In this document: one piece after another, positions 1 to 8,365 of the stretch
Numbering within the stretch: the first letter of the stretch is position 1
How the letters are laid out: each line of letters begins with the position of its first letter
Translations under genes and position numbers: made by a program
Origin: Curvibacter sp. GWA2_64_110
GTDB taxonomy: Bacteria > Pseudomonadota > Gammaproteobacteria > Burkholderiales > Burkholderiaceae_C
NCBI GenBank assembly: GCA_001797315.1
Contig: MGPC01000038.1
Coordinates: 1-64,000, forward strand
Reading direction: 5' to 3'
DNA length: 64,000 nucleotides
Notes under the pieces: generated by a model
Database searches by the model: none
Seen by the model: the letters and a program-made list of their open reading frames with translations, nothing else
Told to the model about the DNA's origin: nothing

Positions 1-89
1 CGATCGCCATGGAAGAAGGCCTGCGCTTCGCTATCCGCGAAGGCGGCAAGACCGTGGGTGCTGGTGTGGTTGCCAAGATCATTGCGTAA
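1..89 (+). CDS. tuf: Elongation factor Tu, C-terminal end (partial)
   Basis: Only the last 28 codons are in the window; the reading frame enters at base 3 and stops with TAA at 87-89. The tail, ending [15 protein letters not shown], matches the conserved C-terminus of EF-Tu, the GTPase that delivers aminoacyl-tRNA to the ribosome. Position just before rpsJ is the usual tuf place in the str/S10 region of betaproteobacteria. Nothing can be said about the GTPase domain, which lies outside. Confidence 0.93.
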   Translation, partial: IAMEEGLRFAIREGGKTVGAGVVAKIIA

Positions 90-112
90 TTCGCAATCAA
101 CAAGGAATAGCC

Positions 113-427
113 ATGGCTACCAAGCAAAAAATCCGCATTCGCCTGAAGGCGTTCGACTACAAGCTCATCGACCAGTCGGCCGCCGAGATTGTGGATACCG
201 CCAAGCGCACCGGCGCCATCGTCAAGGGCCCGGTGCCCCTGCCGACGCGCATGAAGCGTTTCGACATCCTGCGTTCGCCGCACGTCAACAAGACCAGCCG
301 CGACCAGTTGGAAATCCGCACCCACCAGCGTCTGATGGACATCGTTGACCCGACCGACAAGACGGTCGACGCGTTGATGAAGCTCGATCTGCCCGCCGGC
401 GTGGACGTGGAAATCAAGCTGCAGTAA
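113..427 (+). CDS. rpsJ: 30S ribosomal protein S10
   Basis: A 104-residue protein beginning [20 protein letters not shown], a clear S10 (NusE), which is part of the 30S head and also pairs with NusB in antitermination. Length matches the family (about 103). An AAGGAA ribosome-binding site at 102-107 decides the ATG. It follows tuf by 23 bases and is probably cotranscribed with it. About 200 bases holding a separate promoter part it from rplC, so here S10 is not tightly joined to the rest of the S10 operon. Confidence 0.97.
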   Translation: MATKQKIRIRLKAFDYKLIDQSAAEIVDTAKRTGAIVKGPVPLPTRMKRFDILRSPHVNKTSRDQLEIRTHQRLMDIVDPTDKTVDALMKLDLPAGVDVEIKLQ

Positions 428-488
428 GCAAAAAACGGGGTCGTCGGCCTTGGCGGGCGCCCCGAAAAAGCATGGGTATGGCGCGGAC

Positions 489-517
489 TTGCCTGAAAAG
501 GCGGTTCGCGTTATACT
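489..517 (+). promoter_or_regulatory. Promoter candidate for the rplC-rpsQ operon
   Basis: TTGCCT at 489-494 and TATACT at 512-517 are separated by 17 bases, a near-consensus sigma-70 pair. It lies in the gap between rpsJ and rplC and would start a transcript near base 524 with a leader of about 105 bases. No convincing terminator with a T-run was seen between rpsJ and this promoter, so read-through from tuf-rpsJ is also possible. Confidence 0.7.
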
Positions 518-568
518 TCTTGGCTCTGCCGGATTCTGTATGGGGTCTGGCCGAGTTTTATTAACCCT

Positions 569-615
569 CTTTCACGCCAAAACGCTGTAGCCAATTGAAG
601 TTGCAGCGGTGAAAG
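569..615 (+). promoter_or_regulatory. Structured leader in front of rplC
   Basis: Nested complementary arms sit just before the rplC ribosome-binding site: CTTTCAC (569-575) with GTGAAAG (609-615), CGCTG (583-587) with CAGCG (604-608), and CAA (592-594) with TTG (601-603), loop TTGAAG. The 3' arms are contiguous, so a stacked hairpin with a 7-base bulge is possible. By analogy with the E. coli S10 leader bound by L4 (rplD, second gene here) it may be an autoregulatory element; that role is inference. Confidence 0.4.
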
Positions 616-629
616 CAAAGGAGAAAAAC

Positions 630-1310
630 ATGAGTCTGAGCAACTCCCTCGGGTTGCTGGGCCGCAAGGTGGGCATGATGCGTCTGTTCACCGATGACGG
701 GGACGCAGTGCCCGTCACGGTGGTGGATGTGTCCAACAACCGTGTGACCCAGGTGAAAACCCAAGAGAACGACGGCTACGTTGCCTTGCAGGTGACGTTC
801 GGTTCGCGCAAAGCTTCGCGCGTGACCAAGCCGGAAGCTGGCCACCTTGCCAAGGCAGGTGTTGAAGCCGGTGAAATCATTCAAGAATTCCGCGTCACGT
901 CCGATGCTGCTGCGCAGTACAAGGCGGGTGCGGTTGTGCCCGTGACGGCCGTGTTCGCGGTCGGCCAGAAGGTGGACGTGCAGGGCACTTCCATCGGTAA
1001 AGGCTTTGCCGGCACGATCAAGCGCCACAACTTCAGTTCGCAGCGTGCCTCCCACGGTAACAGCCGTTCGCACAATGTCCCGGGCTCCATCTCCATGGCG
1101 CAGGATCCGGGCCGCGTGTTCCCGGGCAAGAAGATGACCGGCCACATGGGCGACCAGACCAAGACCACCCAGAACCTGGACGTGATCCGCATTGATGAAG
1201 CACGCCAGCTGCTGTTGATCAAGGGTGCCATCCCCGGTTCCGCCGGCGGCTTCGTGACCGTGCGTCCCGCCGTCAAGGTTAAAGCCAAGAGCGCGAAAGG
1301 AGCGAACTGA
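630..1310 (+). CDS. rplC: 50S ribosomal protein L3
   Basis: Protein of 226 residues starting [21 protein letters not shown]3 is an early assembly protein of the 50S subunit next to the peptidyl transferase centre; the tract [20 protein letters not shown] is the conserved loop containing the glutamine methylated by PrmB in relatives. A GTG at 609 would add 7 residues, but AAAGGAG at 617-623 places the start at the ATG at 630. The stop overlaps the rplD start (TGATG), which points to translational coupling. Confidence 0.96.
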   Translation: MSLSNSLGLLGRKVGMMRLFTDDGDAVPVTVVDVSNNRVTQVKTQENDGYVALQVTFGSRKASRVTKPEAGHLAKAGVEAGEIIQEFRVTSDAAAQYKAGAVVPVTAVFAVGQKVDVQGTSIGKGFAGTIKRHNFSSQRASHGNSRSHNVPGSISMAQDPGRVFPGKKMTGHMGDQTKTTQNLDVIRIDEARQLLLIKGAIPGSAGGFVTVRPAVKVKAKSAKGAN

Positions 1311-1930
1311 TGCAGCTCGAACTCCTGAATGACCAGGGCCAGGCCGCTTCCAAGCTGGAAGCCCCTGACACCGTGTTTGGTCGTGAATACAACGAAGATC
1401 TGGTTCACCAGATCGTGGTGGCTTTCCAGGCCAACGCGCGTCAGGGCACTCGTGCCCAGAAGGACCGCGAACAGGTCAAGCACTCCACCAAGAAGCCTTT
1501 CAAGCAAAAGGGAACGGGCCGTGCCCGTGCCGGTATGACGTCCTCGCCGCTGTGGCGCGGAGGCGGTCGTATTTTCCCGAACAGCCCGGAAGAAAACTTC
1601 GCCCAGAAGATCAACAAGAAGATGTACCGCGCCGGCATGGCGTCCATCCTCTCGCAACTGGCTCGCGAAGGCCGTCTGGCCGTGGTCGACTCCCTCAAGG
1701 TCGAGTCGCCCAAGACCAAGCCGCTGGCTGCCAAGTTCAAGGCGATGAACCTGGACTCCGTGATGGTGATCGCCGACGAGATCGACGAAAACCTGTACCT
1801 GGCTTCCCGCAATCTGGTGAATGTGCTCGTGGTTGAGCCGCGCTACGCCGATCCGGTGTCGCTGGTTCATTACCGCAAGGTGCTGGTCACCAAGGCTGCC
1901 GTGGACAAACTCAAGGAGATGTTCGCATGA
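1310..1930 (+). CDS. rplD: 50S ribosomal protein L4
   Basis: Protein of 206 residues with the L4 signature [22 protein letters not shown] near residues 65-85, the extended loop that lines the exit tunnel. In E. coli L4 also represses its own operon by binding the S10 leader, so it is the likely partner of the hairpin before rplC. It overlaps rplC by one base and rplW by four (ATGA), typical for a tightly coupled ribosomal operon. Length is normal for the family. Confidence 0.97.
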   Translation: MQLELLNDQGQAASKLEAPDTVFGREYNEDLVHQIVVAFQANARQGTRAQKDREQVKHSTKKPFKQKGTGRARAGMTSSPLWRGGGRIFPNSPEENFAQKINKKMYRAGMASILSQLAREGRLAVVDSLKVESPKTKPLAAKFKAMNLDSVMVIADEIDENLYLASRNLVNVLVVEPRYADPVSLVHYRKVLVTKAAVDKLKEMFA

Positions 1931-2241
1931 GCGCCGTCAAGTTTGAAGAAGGTCGTCTGATGCAGGTGCTCGTCGCTCCCATCGTGTCCGAGAAGGCCAC
2001 CATGGTTGCCGAAAAGAGCAATGCAGTGACGTTCAAGGTGCTGCAGGATGCCACCAAACCCGAAATCAAGGCCGCTGTGGAATTGATGTTCAAGGTTGAG
2101 GTCAAGGCTGTTTCTGTGGTCAACACCAAAGGCAAGACCAAGCGTTTTGGCAAGTCCGTCGGCCGTCGCGACAATGTTCGCAAAGCCTATGTGATGCTGA
2201 AGCCGGGTCAAGAGCTGAACCTCTCTGGGGAGGCCGCGTAA
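1927..2241 (+). CDS. rplW: 50S ribosomal protein L23
   Basis: Protein of 104 residues; the core [16 protein letters not shown] and the C-terminal [17 protein letters not shown] are typical of L23, which sits at the tunnel exit and forms the docking site for trigger factor and SRP. The start overlaps the end of rplD by four bases. The N-terminal [13 protein letters not shown] is slightly longer than in E. coli; a second ATG at codon 13 is possible but the overlap favours the first. Confidence 0.96.
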   Translation: MSAVKFEEGRLMQVLVAPIVSEKATMVAEKSNAVTFKVLQDATKPEIKAAVELMFKVEVKAVSVVNTKGKTKRFGKSVGRRDNVRKAYVMLKPGQELNLSGEAA

Positions 2242-2243
2242 TC

Positions 2244-3068
2244 ATGGCTGTTATCAAGATGAAACCGACTTCGCCGGGCCGTCGTGGCGTGGTGAAGATT
2301 TCGCGTGATCACCTGTACAAGGGTGAGGCTTACGCTCCCCTGCTCGAACCCCAGTTCCAGCAGGCCGGCCGTAACAACAACGGTCACATCACCACCCGTC
2401 ACAAGGGCGGCGGTCACAAGCACCACTACCGTGTGGTCGACTTCAAGCGCAACAAGGACGCGATCCCTGCCAAGGTCGAGCGCATCGAGTACGACCCGAA
2501 CCGTTCGGCCCACATCGCTCTGGTGTGTTATGCCGACGGCGAGCGTCGCTACATCATTGCGCCGCGTGGCCTGGAAGTGGGCGCGACCATCATGAGCGGT
2601 GCTGAAGCGCCGATCCGCGTGGGCAACACCCTGCCGATCCGCAACATTCCCGTGGGTTCGATCATTCACTGCATCGAACTGCAGGTTGGCAAGGGTGCCC
2701 AGGTGGTTCGTTCCGCCGGTGCTTCCGCAACTCTGCTGGCACGTGAAGGCACGTACGCCCAGGTTCGCATGCGCTCGGGTGAGGTTCGCAAGATCCACAT
2801 CGAATGCCGCGCCACCATTGGCCAGGTTGCCAATGAAGAACACAGCCTGCGCCAGCTCGGCAAGGCCGGTGTGAAGCGCTGGATGGGTATTCGCCCGACC
2901 GTTCGCGGTGTGGTGATGAACCCGGTGGATCACCCCCATGGCGGTGGTGAAGGTAAGACCGGCGAGGGCCGTCATCCTGTCGATCCTTGGGGTAATCTGA
3001 CCAAGGGTTACCGTACCCGCAACAACAAGCGCACACAAGTGATGATTGTGTCGCGTCGTAAGAAGTAA
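2244..3068 (+). CDS. rplB: 50S ribosomal protein L2
   Basis: Protein of 274 residues, full length for L2, which is needed for subunit joining and peptidyl transfer. Conserved blocks are visible: [18 protein letters not shown] near residue 52, and [18 protein letters not shown] near 222, which carries the His considered important for activity. It starts two bases after rplW. No unusual features. Confidence 0.98.
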   Translation: MAVIKMKPTSPGRRGVVKISRDHLYKGEAYAPLLEPQFQQAGRNNNGHITTRHKGGGHKHHYRVVDFKRNKDAIPAKVERIEYDPNRSAHIALVCYADGERRYIIAPRGLEVGATIMSGAEAPIRVGNTLPIRNIPVGSIIHCIELQVGKGAQVVRSAGASATLLAREGTYAQVRMRSGEVRKIHIECRATIGQVANEEHSLRQLGKAGVKRWMGIRPTVRGVVMNPVDHPHGGGEGKTGEGRHPVDPWGNLTKGYRTRNNKRTQVMIVSRRKK

Positions 3069-3079
3069 GGGGAACGCAA

Positions 3080-3358
3080 ATGACTCGCTCTCTCAAAAAG
3101 GGTCCATTTGTGGACCATCACTTGGTGGCCAAGGTCGACAAGGCCGTGACCTCCAAGGACAAAAAGCCGATCAAGACCTGGTCGCGTCGCTCCATGATCC
3201 TGCCCGAGTTCATCGGCTTGACCATTGCCGTGCACAACGGCAAGCAGCACGTGCCGGTCTATATCACCGACCAAATGGTGGGCCACAAGCTGGGCGAGTT
3301 CGCACTCACCCGGACTTTCAAGGGTCACCCTGCGGACAAAAAAGTCCAGAAGAAATAA
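3080..3358 (+). CDS. rpsS: 30S ribosomal protein S19
   Basis: Protein of 92 residues beginning [19 protein letters not shown], a textbook S19, which binds 16S rRNA in the 30S head with S13. The C-terminal [18 protein letters not shown] is also conserved. AGGGGAACGC upstream serves as ribosome-binding site. It is in the standard place between rplB and rplV. Confidence 0.97.
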   Translation: MTRSLKKGPFVDHHLVAKVDKAVTSKDKKPIKTWSRRSMILPEFIGLTIAVHNGKQHVPVYITDQMVGHKLGEFALTRTFKGHPADKKVQKK

Positions 3359-3368
3359 GGAGGTGACC

Positions 3369-3698
3369 ATGGAAACACGTGCAACCCTTCGTGGCGTTCG
3401 CCTCTCGGTCGACAAGGGCCGTCTGGTCGCCGACCTGATCCGCGGCAAGAAAGTGGACCAAGCCCTGAACATCCTGCAGTTCACGCAGAAAAAAGCTGCC
3501 GTGATCATCAAGAAGGTTCTGGAGTCCGCCATTGCCAATGCCGAGCACAACGACGGTGCCGATATCGACGAGCTGAAGGTCAAGACCATCTACGTCGAGC
3601 AGGGCACTACGCTCAAGCGCTTTACCGCGCGCGCCAAAGGCCGCGGCAACCGTATCAGCAAGCCCACGTGCCATGTGTACGTGACGGTGGGCAACTGA
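3369..3698 (+). CDS. rplV: 50S ribosomal protein L22
   Basis: Protein of 109 residues, [20 protein letters not shown] onward, matching L22 (about 110), whose beta-hairpin lines the exit tunnel and is a site of macrolide resistance mutations in other species. The loop [19 protein letters not shown] near the C-terminus is that hairpin and end. A strong AAGGAGGTG directly after the rpsS stop decides the ATG at 3369; the frame stays open upstream inside rpsS but that is only overlap. Confidence 0.97.
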   Translation: METRATLRGVRLSVDKGRLVADLIRGKKVDQALNILQFTQKKAAVIIKKVLESAIANAEHNDGADIDELKVKTIYVEQGTTLKRFTARAKGRGNRISKPTCHVYVTVGN

Positions 3699-3714
3699 AA
3701 GAGGTCTGGAAGAT

Positions 3715-4602
3715 ATGGGACAAAAAATCAACCCCACCGGCTTTCGCCTCGCGGTCAGCCGCAACTGGGCTTCGCGCTGGTATGCCAACAACCGTGACTT
3801 CGCCGGCATGCTGGCCGAAGACATCAAGGTGCGCGAGTACCTCAAGGCCAAGCTGAAAAACGCTTCGGTGTCGCGCGTTCTGATCGAGCGCCCGGCCAAG
3901 AACGCCCGCATCACGATTTTCTCGGCTCGTCCGGGCGTTGTGATCGGCAAGAAAGGCGAGGACATCGAAAACCTCAAGCGCGAACTCGGCAAACAGCTGG
4001 GCGTGCCGGTCGCAGTCAACATCGAAGAAGTGCGCAAGCCCGAAATCGATGCCAAGCTGATTGCCGACAGCATCACCCAGCAGCTCGAGAAGCGCATCAT
4101 GTTCCGCCGCGCCATGAAGCGCGCCATGCAAAACGCCATGCGTCTGGGTGCCCTGGGCATCAAGATCATGTCGGCAGGTCGTCTGAACGGCATCGAGATC
4201 GCCCGTACCGAGTGGTATCGCGAAGGCCGTGTGCCGCTGCACACCCTGCGCGCCGACATCGACTACGGCACCTCCGAAGCCAAGACCACCTATGGTGTGA
4301 TCGGCGTGAAGGTCTGGGTCTACAAGGGCGACACGCTGGGTCGTAACGACCTGCCGGCCGCTGTCGAGCCCCGTGCTGAAGAAGAGCGTCGCCCCCGTGG
4401 CCCGCGTCGCGATGCCCGTCCTGGTTCTGACCGTCCCGCTCCCCGCGGTGCGCGTCGCCCGGCCGGTGGCAACGCCGCGCCTGCCGATGGCAGCGACAAA
4501 CCCGCAGAGGCCACTGGTGCCGATGCCCCGAAAACCGCCGTTAAGCGCGTCCGCAAAGTCGCCGCGCCAGCTGCAGCAGCTGACGGCGCCAAAGGAGAAT
4601 AA
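3715..4602 (+). CDS. rpsC: 30S ribosomal protein S3 with long C-terminal tail
   Basis: The first 210 or so residues are standard S3: [12 protein letters not shown] start, the KH domain with [17 protein letters not shown] near 78-95, and the C-terminal fold ending at [13 protein letters not shown]. Total length is 295 against about 233 in E. coli. The extra tail of roughly 80 residues is rich in Arg, Pro, Ala, Gly and Asp and has no recognisable domain; such tails are common in Comamonadaceae S3. S3 forms part of the mRNA entry site and helicase. Confidence 0.97.
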   Translation: MGQKINPTGFRLAVSRNWASRWYANNRDFAGMLAEDIKVREYLKAKLKNASVSRVLIERPAKNARITIFSARPGVVIGKKGEDIENLKRELGKQLGVPVAVNIEEVRKPEIDAKLIADSITQQLEKRIMFRRAMKRAMQNAMRLGALGIKIMSAGRLNGIEIARTEWYREGRVPLHTLRADIDYGTSEAKTTYGVIGVKVWVYKGDTLGRNDLPAAVEPRAEEERRPRGPRRDARPGSDRPAPRGARRPAGGNAAPADGSDKPAEATGADAPKTAVKRVRKVAAPAAAADGAKGE

Positions 4603-4604
4603 AC

Positions 4605-5021
4605 ATGCTGCAACCTGCACGTAGAAAATACCGCAAGGAGCAAAAAGGCCGCAACACAGGTATTGCTACCCGTGGCAGCACCGTGGCTTTTGGCGACTTC
4701 GGTCTGAAATGTACCGATCGCGGCCGTCTGACGGCACGCCAGATCGAGTCGGCCCGTCGCGCGATTTCGCGTCACGTCAAGCGCGGTGGCCGTATCTGGA
4801 TCCGTGTGTTCCCCGACAAGCCGATTTCCCAGAAGCCCGCTGAAGTGCGTATGGGTAACGGTAAAGGTAACCCGGAGTACTACGTGGCTGAAATCCAGCC
4901 CGGCAAGATCGTGTTCGAAATCGTCGGCGTGCCCGAAGAACTCGCTCGCGAAGCTTTCCGCCTGGCTGCTGCCAAGCTGCCGCTGCGCACCACCTTTGTC
5001 AGCCGCATGATCGGCCAGTAA
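4605..5021 (+). CDS. rplP: 50S ribosomal protein L16
   Basis: Protein of 138 residues starting [17 protein letters not shown]; the motifs [36 protein letters not shown] identify L16, which contacts the A-site tRNA elbow on the 50S subunit. The AAAGGAG before the ATG lies within the rpsC 3' end. Length is normal. Confidence 0.97.
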   Translation: MLQPARRKYRKEQKGRNTGIATRGSTVAFGDFGLKCTDRGRLTARQIESARRAISRHVKRGGRIWIRVFPDKPISQKPAEVRMGNGKGNPEYYVAEIQPGKIVFEIVGVPEELAREAFRLAAAKLPLRTTFVSRMIGQ

Positions 5022-5037
5022 TCAGGAGAATGAAGAA

Positions 5038-5232
5038 ATGAAAGCTGCTGAACTGCGCCAGAAAGACGTTGCCGGCCTGCAGGCGGAAGTCAAAGAGCTG
5101 CAAAAAGCCCACTTTGGCCTGCGTATGCAAAAAGCCACGCAACAGCTGAACAACACGTCCACGCTGCGCACGACCCGTCGTGCCATCGCTCGTGCCAAGA
5201 CCATTCTTGCTGAAAAGCAAGCCGCCAAATAA
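5038..5232 (+). CDS. rpmC: 50S ribosomal protein L29
   Basis: Small, mostly helical protein of 64 residues, [20 protein letters not shown] start, with the [19 protein letters not shown] block typical of L29 near the tunnel exit. AGGAGAATG lies just upstream of the ATG. It fits between rplP and rpsQ in the canonical order. Confidence 0.95.
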   Translation: MKAAELRQKDVAGLQAEVKELQKAHFGLRMQKATQQLNNTSTLRTTRRAIARAKTILAEKQAAK

Positions 5233-5242
5233 GGAGCACTGA

Positions 5243-5512
5243 ATGACGGAAGCTAAAAAATCCCTCAAGCGCACCTTGATTGGCAAGGTGGTCAGCGACA
5301 AACGCGCCAAGACGGTGACCGTGCTGGTCGAGCGTCGTGTCAAGCACGAGCTCTACGGCAAGATCGTGGCCAAATCCAGCAAGTACCACGCCCATGACGA
5401 AAAGGGCGAGTACCAGCTGGGTGACGTTATCGAGATCACCGAAAGCAAGCCGATTTCCAAGACCAAGAACTGGGTGGCAACCCGTCTGGTGGAAAAGGCC
5501 GCTACGGTCTAA
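5243..5512 (+). CDS. rpsQ: 30S ribosomal protein S17
   Basis: Protein of 89 residues with [19 protein letters not shown] and the [18 protein letters not shown] block, an OB-fold S17 that binds 16S rRNA early in assembly. It is the last gene of this operon: a strong hairpin terminator follows 32 bases downstream. rplN-rplX-rplE, which normally come next, are not here, so the S10 and spc operons are separated in this genome. Confidence 0.96.
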   Translation: MTEAKKSLKRTLIGKVVSDKRAKTVTVLVERRVKHELYGKIVAKSSKYHAHDEKGEYQLGDVIEITESKPISKTKNWVATRLVEKAATV

Positions 5513-5543
5513 GCCCTTTGCAGCAAGCGCTGCATGACTGGCG

Positions 5544-5576
5544 AAAACGGCTCACAATTTGTGAGCCGTTTTTTTT
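5544..5576 (+). terminator. Rho-independent terminator after rpsQ
   Basis: AAAACGGCTCAC (5544-5555) pairs perfectly with GTGAGCCGTTTT (5561-5572) around the loop AATTT, followed by further T residues to 5576. It closes the ribosomal protein operon. Confidence 0.93.
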
Positions 5577-5607
5577 GGCGATCCATTTTCAATACGAGGA
5601 GCACAAC

Positions 5608-6123
5608 ATGATCAAAGTCGGCGACAAGCTTCCTGCTGCCACCCTGATGGAGTATTCGGAGGTCGAGGGTGAGGGTTGCAGCATCGGACCGAATCCGGTG
5701 GATGTGAGCAAGGCGACCGCCGACAAGACCATCGCCATCTTCGGCCTGCCGGGTGCTTACACCCCGACCTGCTCGGCCAAGCATGTGCCCGGTTACGTCG
5801 AGAAATTCAAGGAACTCAAGGCGGCCGGCGTGGACGAGATCTGGTGCGTCAGCGTCAACGACGCTTTTGTCATGGGTGCCTGGGCACGCGACCAGAAGAC
5901 CGGCGGCAAGGTGCGTATGCTGGCCGATGGAAGCGCTGACTTCGCCAAGGCGACTGGCTTGACACTGGACCTGACGGCACGTGGCATGGGGTTGCGCAGC
6001 AACCGTTATTCCATGCTGGTGAAAGATGGCAAGGTGGCCACGCTCAATATTGAAGGGCCGGGCAAGTTCGAGGTGAGCGACGCCGAGACCCTGCTGAACC
6101 AGGCGGTCAACAACGAGCTCTGA
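5608..6123 (+). CDS. Peroxiredoxin, Prx5/AhpE-like type (glutaredoxin/thioredoxin-dependent)
   Basis: Protein of 171 residues. The active-site block PGAYTPTCSAKHVPGY carries the peroxidatic Cys55, with the supporting Thr and an Arg (RSNRYSMLV) further on. This is the Prx5 subfamily, which reduces H2O2 and organic peroxides in the cytoplasm using glutathione/glutaredoxin or thioredoxin. The start chosen is the ATG at 5608 preceded by GAGGAG; upstream codons belong to the terminator region. It has its own unit between two hairpins, downstream of the S10 operon. Confidence 0.9.
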   Translation: MIKVGDKLPAATLMEYSEVEGEGCSIGPNPVDVSKATADKTIAIFGLPGAYTPTCSAKHVPGYVEKFKELKAAGVDEIWCVSVNDAFVMGAWARDQKTGGKVRMLADGSADFAKATGLTLDLTARGMGLRSNRYSMLVKDGKVATLNIEGPGKFEVSDAETLLNQAVNNEL

Positions 6124-6135
6124 CCGTTCGCGAGA

Positions 6136-6161
6136 AAAGGCTGCCAAATCGGCAGTCCTTT
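6136..6161 (+). terminator. Terminator-like hairpin after peroxiredoxin gene
   Basis: AAAGGCTGCC (6136-6145) pairs with GGCAG-T-CCTTT (6151-6161) with one bulged T; the T-run is short. It lies in the gap between the peroxiredoxin gene and the convergent acetyltransferase gene and may serve both. Confidence 0.55.
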
Positions 6162-6178
6162 CAGGAGCACATGATGCT

Positions 6179-6679
6179 TCAAAGCTCGGCTTTGAGGTAG
6201 TGGGCGCCAGCTATCGGGTTATGGTAGTACGGCGGAATCTCTTCAAAGCCCAGGTCTTCGTACAACGTACGGGCGGCCTCCATGTCATCCAGGGTGTCGA
6301 GCAATACATAGCTATAGCCGCCGATCCGTGCCGCATCCATGATGGCGTCAGCCAGCTGGCGGCCGAGGCCGAGACCGCGAAATTCCGGACGTATATAGAG
6401 ACGTTTCATCTCGCAGGCATTCGGGTAGTCCACGCTGTCCAGGGGGCGCAAGGCGCAACAGCCCGCAATCAAGCCGTCCACGCGGGCCATGCGCAGGGCG
6501 CCGCGCGGTTCGGCATAGTCGCCGGGCAAGGCGAGCAGTTCCTGGTCAAAACCCTGAAAGCACAGGTCAACCTTCAGACTCGCGGCATACTCGCGGAAAA
6601 TATCGCGCAATGCGTCGAGTTCAGCCGCAGTGCTGGGGGTGATGATATCGACGGATTTGGTGTTCACAACAGAGCGCAA
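6179..6679 (-). CDS. GNAT-family N-acetyltransferase
   Basis: Protein of about 166 residues with the GNAT fold: MKRLYIRPEFRGLGLGRQLADAIM near residues 90-113 holds the acetyl-CoA pyrophosphate loop (R-x-x-G-x-G), followed by LLDTLDDMEAARTLYEDLGFEEI, the usual C-terminal motif. The substrate cannot be told. No ATG is available near the expected N-terminus; the TTG at 6679 has GAAG upstream, and GTG at 6670 or 6667 are alternatives. The gene is head-to-head with the M48 protease gene with essentially no space between start codons. Confidence 0.8.
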   Translation of the reverse strand: MRSVVNTKSVDIITPSTAAELDALRDIFREYAASLKVDLCFQGFDQELLALPGDYAEPRGALRMARVDGLIAGCCALRPLDSVDYPNACEMKRLYIRPEFRGLGLGRQLADAIMDAARIGGYSYVLLDTLDDMEAARTLYEDLGFEEIPPYYHNPIAGAHYLKAEL

Positions 6680-6682
6680 GGC

Positions 6683-7558
6683 ATGACTTCAAAGTTTAGC
6701 GTCAAAACAGGGGGGGGGCCGAAGGTCGGCCGTTGCCGCCGTTTCAGACTGAGTCTGGCGCTGGCTACGGGCCTGCTGGTCAGTGCCTGCCAGACTGTGC
6801 AGACCACGCAACCAGGTACCGTGGGCATCACGCGGCCGCAAAGCATGGCGGTCAGTTCGCAGGAGGTCGATGCGGCGTCAGCCCAGGCCTACAGCAAGAT
6901 GGTGCAGGAGGCGGCACGCAAGCAGCAGCTCAACCGCGATCTGGCCATGGTGACGCGGGTGCAGGGAATCGCGCGCAAGCTGATTGCGCAGACCCCGGTG
7001 TTTCGCGAAGACGCACGGCGCTGGCGTTGGGAAATCAACGTATTTCAAAGCGAAGAGATCAACGCCTTTTGCATGGCCGGCGGCAAGATCGGCGTCTATG
7101 CCGGGCTCATCAACCGCCTGCAGCTGAGCGACAACGAGCTGGCGGCGGTGATGGGGCATGAAATCGCGCATGCCTTGCGCGAACATGTGCGCGAACAAGT
7201 GTCGTTGCAATACGCGACCCAGTTGCCGGGCATTCTGCTGGCCATCACCACGGGCAGTCGTGCCTTGGCGCAATTGGGCGATATGGTCAGCGAGGTGACG
7301 CTGGGCCTGCCGCACAGCCGTGAGGCTGAAGTCGAGGCTGACCAGATGGGTGTGGAACTGGCCGCGCGTGCAGGCTACGATCCGCGCGCAGCCATCACGC
7401 TGTGGCAGAAGATGATCCGCAACGGCGGTGGCCGACCGCCCGAATTCCTCAGCACCCACCCCGACCCGGAGGCACGGGTGCAGGATCTGGCCCGGATCAC
7501 GGAGGTGGTCATGCCGCTTTACCGGCAGAGCTTGCTGCGCCAGCCGTCGGCTCAGTAG
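6683..7558 (+). CDS. M48-family metalloprotease, lipoprotein (LoiP/YggG-like)
   Basis: Protein of 291 residues. A signal peptide ends in the lipobox LLVSAC, so it is probably a lipid-anchored periplasmic protein. The zinc motif HEIAH is in VMGHEIAHALREHV, and the third ligand region is SREAEVEADQMGVELAARAGYDP, as in M48B proteases such as LoiP, which take part in outer-membrane quality control. The ATG at 6683 leads through a run of nine G (6710-6718) encoding Gly-Gly-Gly before the signal peptide; a change in run length would shift the frame. Its 3' end overlaps the convergent cytochrome b gene by 7 bases. Confidence 0.88.
   Translation: MTSKFSVKTGGGPKVGRCRRFRLSLALATGLLVSACQTVQTTQPGTVGITRPQSMAVSSQEVDAASAQAYSKMVQEAARKQQLNRDLAMVTRVQGIARKLIAQTPVFREDARRWRWEINVFQSEEINAFCMAGGKIGVYAGLINRLQLSDNELAAVMGHEIAHALREHVREQVSLQYATQLPGILLAITTGSRALAQLGDMVSEVTLGLPHSREAEVEADQMGVELAARAGYDPRAAITLWQKMIRNGGGRPPEFLSTHPDPEARVQDLARITEVVMPLYRQSLLRQPSAQ
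6710..6718 (+). repeat. Run of nine G in the 5' coding region of the M48 lipoprotein gene
   Basis: Nine consecutive G residues lie 27 bases after the start codon, before the hydrophobic part of the signal peptide. The frame is intact at nine. It is either a possible slipped-strand switch or a position prone to assembly error. Confidence 0.9.
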
Positions 7559-8226
7559 CCGCCCGGTGCCAGCTTGAGCAGCAGGGCGACGAGGCCTGCG
7601 CAGATGGCGAGCAGCACAAGTGCCAACAGACGCGTGCGCGCATCGTCGCGCGAAGATGGCTGCAATTGCTCGACTTCCTTGTCGCCCAGCAGCATGGGGC
7701 GCACCAGGTTCTCGCGTTTGCGCCACAGGTAAAAAACAATCGCGGCCAGGTGCAACGCCACCAACCCGATGAGTACCAGCTTGCCGATGCTGCTGTGGTA
7801 CCAGGTGGCCTGGCTGACCCAGGTGCCAGGGACCAGGCTGGTCAAGGGGCCGCTGGAGGCGATTTCATCATCGCTGATCAGACCCGTGGCAACCTGGGCC
7901 AGCAGGAAAAACAGCAGGGCGAACACCGAGCCGGCCCCCAGCGGGTTGTGGCCAACGCTTAACTCCGGGCCACCTTGGCCGCGCAGATAGCGCAGCAGGG
8001 TTGACGGTGAATAGAGAAAGGAAGAGAAGCGCGACCAGTGACCACCCACCAGACCCCAGCCCAGGCGAAACAGCAGCAGCGCCAGCACGGCATAACCGAT
8101 GCGAAAGTGCCAGTCCATGGCCGCACCGCCAACTTGGCCGGTGACCACCGATGCAACGACGCAGGCGGCAAGCGCCCAATGAAAAATGCGGGTGGGTAGA
8201 TCCCAGACTCTGACTTGATGTGTCAT
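7552..8226 (-). CDS. Cytochrome b561-type membrane cytochrome
   Basis: Protein of 224 residues beginning MTHQVRVWDLPTRIFHWALA, with His residues in RIFHW, in HFRIGYAVLAL and in the later helices (TWYHSSIGKLVLIGLVALHLAA), consistent with a di-haem b-type cytochrome with about five membrane segments. It is divergent from a cytochrome c-prime gene 140 bases away, the recurrent cytochrome b/c-prime pairing in proteobacteria, so electron transfer between them is a reasonable inference. A fifth segment (LLALVLLAICAGLVALLLKL) ends the protein. Confidence 0.87.
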   Translation of the reverse strand: MTHQVRVWDLPTRIFHWALAACVVASVVTGQVGGAAMDWHFRIGYAVLALLLFRLGWGLVGGHWSRFSSFLYSPSTLLRYLRGQGGPELSVGHNPLGAGSVFALLFFLLAQVATGLISDDEIASSGPLTSLVPGTWVSQATWYHSSIGKLVLIGLVALHLAAIVFYLWRKRENLVRPMLLGDKEVEQLQPSSRDDARTRLLALVLLAICAGLVALLLKLAPGGY

Positions 8227-8365
8227 GTGGAGGCCTTGTAGGTGAAGAAAGGGGCTGACATGCGGATTGGTATTTTCCCTGAGATGATGAAAAAAGCAGA
8301 ACTTTCGATGTGGCACTAGACTCCCTAGCGGGTCTGTCTTCTTCCTCAACCAACCAAGGAACAAC

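Noticed and set aside
8311-8335. TGGCAC upstream of the cytochrome c-prime gene as a sigma-54 promoter, with a dyad AGACTCCC/GGGTCT
   Set aside because: The second sigma-54 element (TTGC at the right spacing) is missing; the dyad is short and imperfect.
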